Positions 38,801 to 46,245 of a stretch of DNA of 64,000 bases are shown here, piece by piece. The stretch is taken from positions 111,480 through 175,479 of the forward strand of contig NZ_QJTD01000005.1 of NCBI RefSeq assembly GCF_003217215.1, written 5' to 3'. Position numbers and translations under genes: made by a program. The notes under the pieces are model-generated. The model did no database searches, was not told where the DNA came from, and worked only from the letters and a program-made list of their open reading frames with translations. Within the stretch, counting starts at the first letter, position 1. Each line of letters starts with the position of its first letter. The stretch comes from Winogradskyella epiphytica (GTDB lineage: Bacteria; Bacteroidota; Bacteroidia; Flavobacteriales; Flavobacteriaceae).

Positions 38801-39702
38801 TGAAATGTATTTATTTCAAAATCTGCCGGAGCATCAATAGAAGGCATTTCTTGAATACGTTTACCATTACCCGATCCTATATTTACATAATAATAAGTCT
38901 TATCTGTATAAAGGTTAATATTGGTTTCACTTTCTTCACTATAAGTTGTTGGTCCTTCTCCGTAAAAGAGGATATAATCACCGTTATCAAAACGTCCATC
39001 ATCCTCACCTACAAACTTTATGGCATTTTCTACTACATCAAAAGGATAGTTCGCAGAATTAAGCAAAGGCAACATTCGGCCTCCATTTCCATATACCTTA
39101 ATCGTTCGAGGGTCCACATTGGTATTCACTCCTAAACTTTCTAAAAAAGATTTCGATAATTTATAGACACCTGACTCTTCAATATAAAAGCGATACCATT
39201 GCCCAGAACTTAAAACGGAATTGTAAATTCCATTTGAATCCATAGTTGTTAATGATAAAGAACTTGATGCAGAATTATAATTTACCGTAAATGATTTGAT
39301 TTTTTTATACAATCCTCTGTCCTTAATAATAGGACTTAGTTCAAGAAAAAGAGAACGCTTTCCTCTGGCATTCGTATTAGATAGTTTATATTTTGCTGCA
39401 GATGGAATTAGATCTAAATTTAAATCTTTTAAATCTGGTTCAGAAATCGTTTCATATACAATATTGGATAAAGCGACTGAACTTTCGTCTATCAAAACGC
39501 CACTATTACCCCATTCCGCAATAAAGCTCACCCCCTCACTTTGGTCGTAATTAAAATACTTTTTATCAAAAGAAGGAACTTCAATCTTACTATAATCGGT
39601 TTGTAAGACTTGAATACCATTCCAATTAATTCGGAATTGTTTCTGCTGCCCATAGCCAAACATTGTAAAAAAAACAAGAATAATTAAATAGCAATTCTTC
39701 AT
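35851..39702 (-). CDS. porU: Type IX secretion system sortase PorU (C25 peptidase family)
   Basis: 1283 residues. Signal peptide at 1-19. A long N-terminal part of beta domains precedes the gingipain-type C25 peptidase domain at about 530-900. The catalytic dyad is His782 in NYFGHGGEDGL and Cys816 in VTVTCEYTKFDDP. C-terminal domains include an Ig-like region and a sorting-like end with VLNYPNPFVSYTEFWF and IWDGRDDFGEKIGKGVYVYKLKVKS (FlgD-like). PorU cuts the C-terminal signal from cargo on the cell surface and attaches it to lipopolysaccharide. porV follows by 63 bases. It is the processing enzyme for the sorting-domain proteins encoded at 22487, 26972 and 53753. Confidence 0.94.
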   Translation of the reverse strand: MKNCYLIILVFFTMFGYGQQKQFRINWNGIQVLQTDYSKIEVPSFDKKYFNYDQSEGVSFIAEWGNSGVLIDESSVALSNIVYETISEPDLKDLNLDLIPSAAKYKLSNTNARGKRSLFLELSPIIKDRGLYKKIKSFTVNYNSASSSLSLTTMDSNGIYNSVLSSGQWYRFYIEESGVYKLSKSFLESLGVNTNVDPRTIKVYGNGGRMLPLLNSANYPFDVVENAIKFVGEDDGRFDNGDYILFYGEGPTTYSEESETNINLYTDKTYYYVNIGSGNGKRIQEMPSIDAPADFEINTFQDYQFYEVDEYNLAKLGRRWFGDRFNIETEKTYEFDFPNLVTTEPVKLNVAVGAVSEVVTSMQLSVNGAQVSTLGLSAINPGSVLGSASSYTNALNVSGDAISITLNYNNSGNPSANGYLDYINIEATRGLIYEGSQLVFKHKDVALTPGIVQYNLTSASAVAEIWDITDRFNVANKRNIGNSSEFSFKAPSGEERIYVAFSNGNVLQPKKDPRSVVANQNLKGTIFNNAQGEFEDIDYIILSPRLLLSQAERLAQINRDQYDLRVKVVDLQTIYNEFSTGSQDIAALRNFVKYVYDNASTPSKRLKYLCLFGEGSYDYKDRIRNNTNLVPSWYSKNSFGLTNSFVSDDFYAMMDENEGGMSNADRMDIAVGRIVAEDLSRARDMVDKIHTYYQPESYGSWRNNVIMISDDVDVAWEKIIQETTDGIATSIETEKPFLNMIKIHSDAFQQESSAAGDRYPKVNKAVKDAIEVGALVVNYFGHGGEDGLAKERIFDKIDSQEVNNICKYNLFVTVTCEYTKFDDPHRDTAGEFVFWNKKGGAIGLITTTRQIYVNIGVAFNEALDDYLLAFGSNDYPSIGEALRLTKTGSNVSGAGQKRLVFLIGDPAMKLAIAKPDIRLTKVNNVPITQTIDTLKALSHTTLAGEVVDTNGNLLSTYNGTLTATVFDKPIARQTLGNDGVTDSDGLIIMDYNTLGEVVFKGQASIVNGQFEFDFIVPRDIGIPVGHGKISFYAQTDNPLSDQAGSNFDVKIGGINENAPEDNIGPVIQLYMNDENFVSGGITNESPTLLAKLQDDNGINTASGIGHDITAIIDGDETNPIILNDYYQANVDDYTNGVVSYPFRDLEPGLHTLTLKAWDVYNNSSTAEIQFVVYDKDEELVINNVLNYPNPFVSYTEFWFNHNTAEPLDISVQIFTVSGKLVRTLNGQTSGGTKAPSSLSKDIIWDGRDDFGEKIGKGVYVYKLKVKSQRLNKQVEKIQKLVIL

Positions 39703-39964
39703 TTATCTATTTTGATTTTTTAGTACCCAAAAAACTGCATATTTTCTCGATAGAGGAATAGATTCATATATATAACTGTAAAATAACGGCCATTAAAGCC
39801 TGTTATTATGACTTCGCAATTTTTATTTCAAAAATACAACAATAATTCATTTCTCTACTCGTTATTAAAGAGCAAAATACATGGATTAAGAGAAAAAAAT
39901 CCGTTGTGATGTTAAAAAAAAAGGATGAAATGCATAATTTTTTACATTTAGACGTAAAAAAAAG

Positions 39965-39993
39965 TTGTTAGTTTACCTTTAATTGTTATATTG
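39965..39993 (+). promoter_or_regulatory. Promoter of gldJ
   Basis: TTG at 39965-39967, 19 bases, then TATATTG at 39987-39993, a TAnnTTTG-like element shortened by one T, about 33 bases before the gldJ ATG. Spacing fits the Bacteroidota -33/-7 pattern. Confidence 0.5.
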
Positions 39994-40026
39994 CGACTCT
40001 AAAATTAAACGAGCTTACTTAAACGT

Positions 40027-41703
40027 ATGGATATGAAAAATGTCTCAAACCTAAAATTTTTAATAGCATTAACGCTTTGCGCCTCGATTGTTGGCTGTAA
40101 GCGTTCTTCGAATTCAGGCAATGTAGATAGTGCCACAGGCTGGAAAATCAACGATAAAAAAGGTGGTTTTCAGTACAACACTCAATTTAAAGAGCAAGAA
40201 ACTCCTCCGGGAACTGCTTTTGTTGAAGGTGGAACATTTACCATGGGTAAAGTTCAAGATGACCCAATGCATGATTGGAACAACACTCCTAATCAGCAGC
40301 ACATTCAGTCTTTTTATATGGACGAACATGAGGTTACGAATTTAAATTATCTTTTCTATTTAGATTACCTTAAGAGTGTTTATCCACCAGACGATCCAAA
40401 TTATGCTCTAATTTATAATGGGGCACTTCCAGACACATTAGTATGGAGAAATCGTTTAGGTTATAATGAAATGATGACGGAAAACTATTTACGTCACCCT
40501 GGTTACGCAAACTACCCTGTGGTTGGTGTAAGTTGGATTCAAGCCGTTGAATACGCAAACTGGAGAACAGACCGTGTTGCCGAATTATCTTTACAAGAAG
40601 CTGGTTATATTAAAAGAGACGCGCAATATACTGACGTAAGTGCAGAGAGTACATTTAGTACAGACACTTACTTACACGCTCCAACACAAACTTATGGTGG
40701 TAACACTGAAGTTTTAGAAGGCGGAAAACGTAGACAACAAACAGATGCAGAAGGAAATCCAATCAATGTTTATGCAAGCAGAGAATCTGGATTAATTCCT
40801 GTGAAATATAGACTTCCAACCGAAGCAGAGTGGGAATACGCTGCTTTAGGTATGAGTGAATTACGCCAGTACAATGTACATAGAGGTCGTAAAAAATACC
40901 CTTGGGATGGTCAATACACAAGATCAGGTAAGCGTGTGAATCGTGGAGATCAATTGGCTAACTTCAAGCAAGGTAAAGGTGATTACGGTGGAATCGCAGG
41001 TTGGTCTGATGATGGCGCTGATATTACAGCAGAAGTAAAATCATACGAACCTAACGATTACGGTTTATATGATATGGCCGGAAACGTTGCAGAATGGGTT
41101 GCCGATGTTTACAGACCAATAGTTGATGATGAGTTTAACGACTTCAACTACTATAGAGGTAACGTATATACTAAAAACGCTATTAACGAAGATGGATCTG
41201 TAAAAATAGTTACAGTTGACGAAATCGTTTATGATACATTACCAAACGGTAAAATCATCGCAAGAGATTTACCTGGTGAAATAGCTAGAGTTCCAATCGA
41301 TGAAGAAGACACATACTTAAGAACAAATTTCAGTAAGAGTGACAATAGAAACTTTAGAGATGGTGACAAACGTTCTTCCCGTTTCTACAGACAAAGTTTT
41401 GACGAAGGTGAAGACAAGAGCACTACTGGAAAAATGTACAACTCACCAAAGCATTCTATTCAAGTAGATTCAGCTGAAGGTAAACTTATCAGAGAATACG
41501 ATAAGTCTGATAGTAGAACTTCTTTAATTAACGATGAAGTTAGAGTTTACAAAGGTGGTTCATGGAGAGACAGAGCATACTGGATTGATCCAGCACAACG
41601 TCGCTACTTCCCACAAGATATGGCTACAGATTATATCGGATTCAGATGTGCTGTATCAAGAGTAGGATCTAAGAGCAACAAATCTAGTAAGAGACGTAAG
41701 TAA
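40027..41703 (+). CDS. gldJ: Gliding motility / type IX secretion lipoprotein GldJ
   Basis: 558 residues. The lipoprotein signal ends in ASIVGC (Cys at about 24; MKNV at 40033 is an alternative start). The body is an FGE-sulfatase-like fold: FVEGGTFTMG, MDEHEVTNLNY, PVVGVSWIQAVEYANW, RLPTEAEWEYAALG, NDYGLYDMAGNVAEWVADVYRP and YKGGSWRDRAYWIDPAQRRY...IGFRCAVSRV. Length, the long insert between these motifs and the position divergent from porU match GldJ of Flavobacterium johnsoniae rather than the shorter GldK. The basic Ser/Lys tail (KSNKSSKRRK) is notable because the GldJ C-terminus controls the secretion motor in that species. A strong terminator follows. Confidence 0.9.
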   Translation: MDMKNVSNLKFLIALTLCASIVGCKRSSNSGNVDSATGWKINDKKGGFQYNTQFKEQETPPGTAFVEGGTFTMGKVQDDPMHDWNNTPNQQHIQSFYMDEHEVTNLNYLFYLDYLKSVYPPDDPNYALIYNGALPDTLVWRNRLGYNEMMTENYLRHPGYANYPVVGVSWIQAVEYANWRTDRVAELSLQEAGYIKRDAQYTDVSAESTFSTDTYLHAPTQTYGGNTEVLEGGKRRQQTDAEGNPINVYASRESGLIPVKYRLPTEAEWEYAALGMSELRQYNVHRGRKKYPWDGQYTRSGKRVNRGDQLANFKQGKGDYGGIAGWSDDGADITAEVKSYEPNDYGLYDMAGNVAEWVADVYRPIVDDEFNDFNYYRGNVYTKNAINEDGSVKIVTVDEIVYDTLPNGKIIARDLPGEIARVPIDEEDTYLRTNFSKSDNRNFRDGDKRSSRFYRQSFDEGEDKSTTGKMYNSPKHSIQVDSAEGKLIREYDKSDSRTSLINDEVRVYKGGSWRDRAYWIDPAQRRYFPQDMATDYIGFRCAVSRVGSKSNKSSKRRK

Positions 41704-41723
41704 TTAATCGTTTAATAATATTT

Positions 41724-41757
41724 AAAAAGTCCTGATAAAAGTATCAGGACTTTTTTT
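41724..41757 (+). terminator. Terminator of gldJ
   Basis: Perfect 14-bp stem AAAAAGTCCTGATA (41724-41737) / TATCAGGACTTTTT (41742-41755), four-base loop, then TTTT. It lies only 12 bases before the murF ATG, so murF must have a promoter inside or upstream of it, or be reached by read-through. Confidence 0.88.
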
Positions 41758-41769
41758 ATTTTTAATCCT

Positions 41770-43050
41770 ATGGAAATAGAAGATATATATTCAAGATTTA
41801 AACAATGCTCATCGGTCTCTACAGATACAAGAAAGCTGGAGGAAGACTGCATGTATTTCGCACTTAAAGGCGATAACTTTGATGGAAACAAATTTGTCAA
41901 AAAGGCATTTGAAGAAGGCGCCAAATATTGCATTGTAGACGATAAGAATGCGGTAATTAACGATAACTGTATTATAGTCGATGATGTACTATTGGCACTT
42001 CAAGAATTGGCTACTTTCCATCGGAACTCTATTGATATTCCTATCATTTCCCTAACTGGTAGCAACGGAAAAACAACAACAAAGGAATTGATTAAAGCCG
42101 TTCTATCCACAACGTACAAAGTAAAAGCTACACTAGGGAACCTCAACAATCATATCGGTGTTCCATTAACCTTATTAAGCTTTTCTAGCAATCTAGATTT
42201 TGGAATTGTGGAAATGGGTGCGAATCATCTAACAGAGATTAACTTCTTATGCGGAATTGCACAACCTGATTTCGGTCTAATTACCAATTTTGGCAAGGCT
42301 CACTTAGAAGGATTTGGAGGTACAGAAGGAGTAATCAAGGGTAAATCTGAATTATATGATTTCTTAAAAGCTAACGATAAAGTTGCATTTATTAATACTG
42401 ACGACCCTAAACAGGTAAAACAAATTGGCGACTATCCTCATAGGATTACTTTTGGTTCGAATACAAGTAACGACTACAATATTCAATTTATACAAGCCAA
42501 TCCTTTTGTTGAATTAAAGTATGAGAACTCAACTATTAAAAGTCAATTGATAGGCGATTATAACTATGGAAATATAGCTGTAGCTGTAGTGGTTGGTCTA
42601 CATTTTAATGTGACTAGCCAAAACATACAAAAGGCGATTGAAACTTATAAACCAGATAACAACCGTTCAGAGATTCTCGAAAAAGATACGACAAAGATTA
42701 TTTTAGACGCCTATAACGCCAATCCGACTAGCATGATGGCAGCCGTCAAAAATTTCAAACAACTAGAAGGCGAAAAAAAATTCCTGTTTCTTGGCGATAT
42801 GTTCGAGTTAGGAGTTGATGCTGAAAAAGAACACCAATCCTTGGTTAGCTTTATTGAAGAACAATTTGACAAGAATATTTATATAATAGGTAAGAATTTC
42901 TACAAAACTAGCACAAAATCCTCTACTCACAAATTAGCTAGCTTCGACGACTTAAAATCTGAAATTCATAAGTTAGATTTCACGAATGCCACTATACTCA
43001 TAAAAGGTTCTCGAGGGATGGCTTTAGAGCGCATTTTAGAGCTGTTATAG
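41770..43050 (+). CDS. murF: UDP-N-acetylmuramoyl-tripeptide - D-alanyl-D-alanine ligase MurF
   Basis: 426 residues. Last cytoplasmic step of murein precursor synthesis: adds D-Ala-D-Ala to UDP-MurNAc-tripeptide with ATP. N-terminal domain with VSTDTRKLEEDCMYFALKGDNFDGNKF, the P-loop SLTGSNGKTTTKELI near residue 95, GTTGNLNNHIGVPLTLL-like segment (ATLGNLNNHIGVPLTLL) and EMGANHLTEINFLC. The C-terminal domain has LDAYNANPTSMMAAVKNF and FLGDMFELG, all MurF features. It follows the gldJ terminator on the same strand. Confidence 0.95.
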   Translation: MEIEDIYSRFKQCSSVSTDTRKLEEDCMYFALKGDNFDGNKFVKKAFEEGAKYCIVDDKNAVINDNCIIVDDVLLALQELATFHRNSIDIPIISLTGSNGKTTTKELIKAVLSTTYKVKATLGNLNNHIGVPLTLLSFSSNLDFGIVEMGANHLTEINFLCGIAQPDFGLITNFGKAHLEGFGGTEGVIKGKSELYDFLKANDKVAFINTDDPKQVKQIGDYPHRITFGSNTSNDYNIQFIQANPFVELKYENSTIKSQLIGDYNYGNIAVAVVVGLHFNVTSQNIQKAIETYKPDNNRSEILEKDTTKIILDAYNANPTSMMAAVKNFKQLEGEKKFLFLGDMFELGVDAEKEHQSLVSFIEEQFDKNIYIIGKNFYKTSTKSSTHKLASFDDLKSEIHKLDFTNATILIKGSRGMALERILELL

Positions 43051-43062
43051 ATACTTAGATAA

Positions 43063-43117
43063 TATTAGTGGAGCCCATGTCCTTTTCTCAATGTAAGATA
43101 AGGGATCTCCACTAATA
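43063..43117 (+). terminator. Probable terminator hairpin after murF
   Basis: 11-bp perfect stem TATTAGTGGAG (43063-43073) / CTCCACTAATA (43107-43117), extended inward by CCC/GGG with a two-base bulge; the loop is about 25 bases and a clear T run is missing (CTATTTTACT follows). Confidence 0.5.
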
Positions 43118-43219
43118 CTATTTTACTCTAATCCTTATCCATACTATATTTTAAGGTAATACGCATTCGGTAAACACCGTTGATCCAGACTTGAACCTCT
43201 AATGCAAATAGAAAATCCT

Positions 43220-43301
43220 AATCGCTAAGAAGCGATTTCTATTTTCTTGTTTAAAAAACAACTACAAAGTAAAACTTTGGTTGTTTTTTTAAACAAGAAA
43301 A
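43220..43301. repeat. Stacked inverted repeats downstream of the valine tRNAs
   Basis: Two hairpins lie side by side: AATCGCT / AGCGATT at 43220-43237, and a 28-bp imperfect inverted repeat with arms 43242-43270 and 43274-43301 (TTTTCTTGTTTAAAAAA ... right arm its complement with one extra A and small mismatches). Together with the tRNA terminator at 43297-43324 they overlap, so alternative folds are possible on either strand. No coding potential is seen. Confidence 0.55.
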
Positions 43302-43324
43302 TCCACACTACCGTGTGGATTTTC
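43297..43324 (-). terminator. Terminator of tRNA-Val(GAC)
   Basis: Perfect 12-bp stem GAAAATCCACAC (43297-43308) / GTGTGGATTTTC (43313-43324), four-base loop, ten bases beyond the tRNA 3' end on the minus strand. Confidence 0.7.
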
Positions 43325-43333
43325 TGCTTGATG

Positions 43334-43408
43334 TGGGTCATACTGGATTCGAACCAGTGACTTCCACGTTGTCGACGTGACACTCTGAACCAACTGAGTT
43401 AATGACCC
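43334..43408 (-). tRNA. tRNA-Val (GAC)
   Basis: 75-nt cloverleaf on the minus strand: acceptor GGGTCAT/ATGACCC, D stem ACTC/GAGT, anticodon stem TCACG/CGTGG with loop TCGACAA, variable AAGTC, T stem ACTGG/CCAGT with loop TTCGAAT, discriminator A. The central triplet of the loop is GAC (valine). CCA is not encoded. Position 33 is C instead of the nearly universal U, and the anticodon stem has a T-G pair at its base. A second valine tRNA lies upstream. Confidence 0.9.
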
Positions 43409-43416
43409 CTATTTTT

Positions 43417-43424
43417 CAAAAATA
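43417..43424 (-). promoter_or_regulatory. -7 promoter element of tRNA-Val(GAC)
   Basis: Minus strand TATTTTTG (TAnnTTTG), eight bases before the tRNA 5' end. The separate promoter and the terminator between the two tRNAs suggest independent transcripts. Confidence 0.55.
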
Positions 43425-43492
43425 AGCTTTCCTAAATTCATTTTAAAACTTATCTAACTTAAAAGCACCTTAACAACATTCCTGTACTTTAT

Positions 43493-43533
43493 AAAATCAA
43501 AAATTCCGATTTGAAAACGATCAAATCGGAATT
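43493..43533 (-). terminator. Terminator of tRNA-Val(TAC)
   Basis: Perfect 13-bp stem AATTCCGATTTGA (43502-43514) / TCAAATCGGAATT (43521-43533), six-base loop; minus strand continues TTTGATTTT. It lies nine bases beyond the tRNA 3' end. Confidence 0.78.
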
Positions 43534-43541
43534 ATGTGTTG

Positions 43542-43616
43542 TGGGCGCGAAGGGATTCGAACCCCTGACCCCTTGGGTGTAAACCAAGTGCTCTGAACCA
43601 ACTGAGCTACGCGCCC
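43542..43616 (-). tRNA. tRNA-Val (TAC)
   Basis: 75-nt cloverleaf: acceptor GGGCGCG/CGCGCCC, D stem GCTC/GAGC, anticodon stem CTTGG/CCAAG with loop TTTACAC (normal T33, anticodon TAC), variable GGGTC, T stem AGGGG/CCCTT with loop TTCGAAT, discriminator A, CCA not encoded. Confidence 0.96.
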
Positions 43617-43630
43617 TCTGAATTGGATTG

Positions 43631-43660
43631 CAAATATAGACTACTTTTTAATATCTCAAA
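43631..43660 (-). promoter_or_regulatory. Full Bacteroidota promoter of tRNA-Val(TAC)
   Basis: Minus strand: TTTG (43657-43660), 18 bases, TATATTTG (43631-43638), 14 bases before the tRNA 5' end. Both elements and spacing match the consensus TTTG-N17-23-TAnnTTTG. Confidence 0.82.
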
Positions 43661-43679
43661 ACTTTTTTTCGAAAAAAAT

Positions 43680-44897
43680 TTAAATTATTTCTGCAACAAC
43701 AAAAGTACTGCCACCAACATAGATTAAATCATTTTTATTAGCCTTTGATTTTGCGTCACTTAGAGCATCTAAAACACTTTTATAAGTATTTCCAAATAAT
43801 TTATTTTTTTTAAATGTTTTTTGCAAAATTTTAGAATCAAGTCCTCTTTGTACATCAGGTTTGCAAAAATAATAGATGGCCTCCTTAGGAAGTAAAGGAA
43901 TAATACTATCTAAATCCTTATCATTAACAACACCAAATACAATATGAAGCACATTGAAGTCTTCCTTTTTCAATTGCTGCATGGTAGAAGTTAATCCATC
44001 TTTATTATGAGCCGTATCAGCAACAATTTTAGGTGCATTCCCTATTATCTGCCAACGTCCTTGAAGTCCTGTGTTAGCCATAACATTAAGAAGACCCTCT
44101 TTTATATGCTTATCAGCAATAGAATATCCTAGCGCCTTTAAAACCTTTATCGACTGTAATACCGTTTTTTTATTATGAACCTGATAAGCACCTTTTAAAT
44201 CACTTTCTAGAGTTTCATCGATCAATTGATCCGCAAAATAGACCTCAGCATGTTTTTCATTAGCCTTATCTATAAATACAGATTGAGTTTCCGAATGCGT
44301 CTCACCTATTACAACAGGAATTTTCTCTTTAATAATTCCTGCCTTCTCTCCTGCTATAGCTTCTAAAGTGTTTCCTAAAAACTGAGTATGATCAAAACCT
44401 ATGTTGGTAATAACAGATAGTTCTGGAGTTATAGTATTAGTTGAATCTAAACGCCCACCCATACCAACTTCTACGACGGCAATATCCACCTTCTGCTTTG
44501 CAAAATAATCGAAAGCCATACCAACAGTCATTTCAAAAAAAGACAAGCTATTCGCTTCAAAAAAGGTTTGGTTTCGTTTGATAAATCCAATTACAAATTG
44601 CTTGCTAATGACCTTTCCGTTAATGCGTATCCGCTCTCTAAAGTCTTTTAAATGTGGAGACGTATATAATCCTACTTTATAACCTGCTTCCTGTAGAATG
44701 GAAGCGAGCATATGACTTGTAGATCCTTTCCCATTAGTACCTCCAACGTGAATTGATTTAAAACCATCCTCAGGATGACCTAAATGCTGTGCTAATTTTA
44801 TGGTATTGGTTAAATCCTTTTTAAAGGCAGAGTTGCCTTTATTCTGATACATTGGAAGTTGTTGAAACATCCAATTCACTGTATCTTGATAATTCAT
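43680..44897 (-). CDS. folC: Folylpolyglutamate synthase / dihydrofolate synthase FolC
   Basis: 405 residues. Mur-ligase-like fold with the ATP loop HVGGTNGKGSTSHMLASILQEAGYKVGLYTSPHL (about 51-85), VVEVGMGGRLDSTN near 145, TNIGFDHTQFLGNT and the C-terminal IVADTAHNKDGL. It adds glutamate residues to folates and, in the bifunctional form, makes dihydrofolate from dihydropteroate. The start codon is one base after the tonB stop, so it is the last gene of the exbB-exbD-tonB-folC run. This link of folC to tonB is probably positional rather than functional. Confidence 0.94.
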   Translation of the reverse strand: MNYQDTVNWMFQQLPMYQNKGNSAFKKDLTNTIKLAQHLGHPEDGFKSIHVGGTNGKGSTSHMLASILQEAGYKVGLYTSPHLKDFRERIRINGKVISKQFVIGFIKRNQTFFEANSLSFFEMTVGMAFDYFAKQKVDIAVVEVGMGGRLDSTNTITPELSVITNIGFDHTQFLGNTLEAIAGEKAGIIKEKIPVVIGETHSETQSVFIDKANEKHAEVYFADQLIDETLESDLKGAYQVHNKKTVLQSIKVLKALGYSIADKHIKEGLLNVMANTGLQGRWQIIGNAPKIVADTAHNKDGLTSTMQQLKKEDFNVLHIVFGVVNDKDLDSIIPLLPKEAIYYFCKPDVQRGLDSKILQKTFKKNKLFGNTYKSVLDALSDAKSKANKNDLIYVGGSTFVVAEII

Positions 44898-44898
44898 A

Positions 44899-45786
44899 TT
44901 ATTGACCTACATCAAAGTTAATACTCACAAACCCAACCTGAGTAGTTGGTGCATTAGGGTCTGCTGGCCACTTATGTGACATGGCTATTTTCTTTGCAGG
45001 CTCTAATAAACATGGATGTGTATTAGTGGTTCCCCTAATCCCTGGCTCTGCCTTTACAACATTACCTTGTTGATTAACTTCAATTCTAACAACGACCAAC
45101 CCGTATTCATTACAGTCTTGCTTATAAATCTGTCGTGAAGGTCTTCCTCGACCACCCAATCCATAACCAATACCTCCTTTGCCTGGTCCAGAACCACCAA
45201 AATAACTTGGCGCATAAGGATCACCATCTAATTGACCTTTATTGCCTCCTTGCTTATCAGGTCCTTCTCCTCCATCAGTATTACCTTCAGCATTTTTAAC
45301 ACCACCAATAAGATTGTCTAATTGTTTCTTCTTCTCCTCCTCCTCACGACGCTTCTTCTCTTCGGCTTCTTGTCTTTCACGCTCTATACGTTCCTTACGA
45401 TCAGCTTCTGCCTTAGCCTTCGCCTCGGCTTCCGCTTTAGCTTTTGCTTCAGCATCTTTCTGCTTTTTTATAGCAATCTCTTCCGCATTATCCTGAGTCA
45501 TCACATCTTCAGCTTTGGTACTGGCTTCGGTTGGTGCAGGAGTCACTTTGGTTTCTTCGGGTTGTGATTCTTCAACAACTTTGTCTTCAACAGCCTTTCT
45601 TGGTTCACTTAATGGCTTGTTACCGCTTCCCATATCTGTAGTACCAAAATTAACAGCAACGCCATATTCTTCTGGCGGATCCATATATTGAAATCCAGAC
45701 ACAAACAATAGCAATAGTAAAATCAATGCGATAAGCACTGTGATTTTTGCAGAATTACGTTCGTGTTTGGTCTCTAAATATTTCAC
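44899..45786 (-). CDS. tonB: Energy transducer TonB family protein
   Basis: 295 residues. A single transmembrane helix (about 13-30, KITVLIALILLLLLFVSGFQ) after a basic N-terminus anchors it in the inner membrane. The periplasmic middle (about 90-155) is Ala/Glu/Lys-rich, with many AKAEAEAKAKAEADRKER repeats, likely a long helix instead of the Pro-rich spacer of E. coli TonB. A Gly-rich segment (YFGGSGPGKGGIGYGLGGRGRPSR) leads to the C-terminal domain: GLVVVRIEVNQQGNVVKAEPGIRG...KWPADPNAPTTQVGFVSINF. It passes proton-motive energy from the ExbB-ExbD complex, encoded just upstream, to outer-membrane transporters. Confidence 0.9.
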   Translation of the reverse strand: MKYLETKHERNSAKITVLIALILLLLLFVSGFQYMDPPEEYGVAVNFGTTDMGSGNKPLSEPRKAVEDKVVEESQPEETKVTPAPTEASTKAEDVMTQDNAEEIAIKKQKDAEAKAKAEAEAKAKAEADRKERIERERQEAEEKKRREEEEKKKQLDNLIGGVKNAEGNTDGGEGPDKQGGNKGQLDGDPYAPSYFGGSGPGKGGIGYGLGGRGRPSRQIYKQDCNEYGLVVVRIEVNQQGNVVKAEPGIRGTTNTHPCLLEPAKKIAMSHKWPADPNAPTTQVGFVSINFDVGQ

Positions 45787-45850
45787 CTTAATGATTCTTG
45801 TTAAATTTAAATCTGAATGATACTTTATTTGTATTCAATAGTGATGCCAA

Positions 45851-46243
45851 TTAATTAGGCTGTACGGCTAATATGACTTTAAATTTATTCCTATTTGCAA
45901 TATCCATCACCTTTACAACATTTTCAACCGGAACAGATTTCTCTGCTCTTAATACGATGGTTGGACTCTCCTGATTAGCCATAATAGAAACCAATTCAGA
46001 CTCTAATACACTTTCGCCAACTCGTTTCTGATCAATATAATAGTTCAAATCTTTATTGATGCTTACTGCTGTAGATTTTTTGTTCTCAGTCTTTCCACTA
46101 GCCTTTGGTAAAATAATATCAATGGCATTAGTAGTTACTAAGGTTGAAGCAATCATAAAAAAGATAAGTAACAAGAACACAATATCGGTCATTGAAGCCA
46201 TATTGAATTCTGGTGTTACTTTATTTCGTCCTCTAATATTCAT
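45851..46243 (-). CDS. exbD: Biopolymer transporter ExbD/TolR family protein
   Basis: 130 residues. Short cytoplasmic N-terminus (RGRNKVTPEFNMASMTD), then one transmembrane helix (IVFLLLIFFMIASTLV) with the proton-path Asp (TDIVF) at its start, and a periplasmic domain with QKRVGESVLESELVSIM and PTIVLRAEKSVPVENVVKVMDIAN. It forms the ion channel with ExbB. It begins two bases after the exbB stop codon and is followed by tonB after a 64-base gap. Confidence 0.93.
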   Translation of the reverse strand: MNIRGRNKVTPEFNMASMTDIVFLLLIFFMIASTLVTTNAIDIILPKASGKTENKKSTAVSINKDLNYYIDQKRVGESVLESELVSIMANQESPTIVLRAEKSVPVENVVKVMDIANRNKFKVILAVQPN

Positions 46244-46245
46244 AA

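Noticed and set aside
43150..43215. tRNA-like fragment with a TTCAAGT loop on the minus strand near the valine tRNAs
   Set aside because: The flanking T stem does not pair and no acceptor or anticodon arm can be completed.
45242..45567. Ser/Phe/Leu-rich plus-strand frames opposite tonB
   Set aside because: They are the antisense of the Ala-Glu-Lys-rich repeat of TonB and have no independent support.
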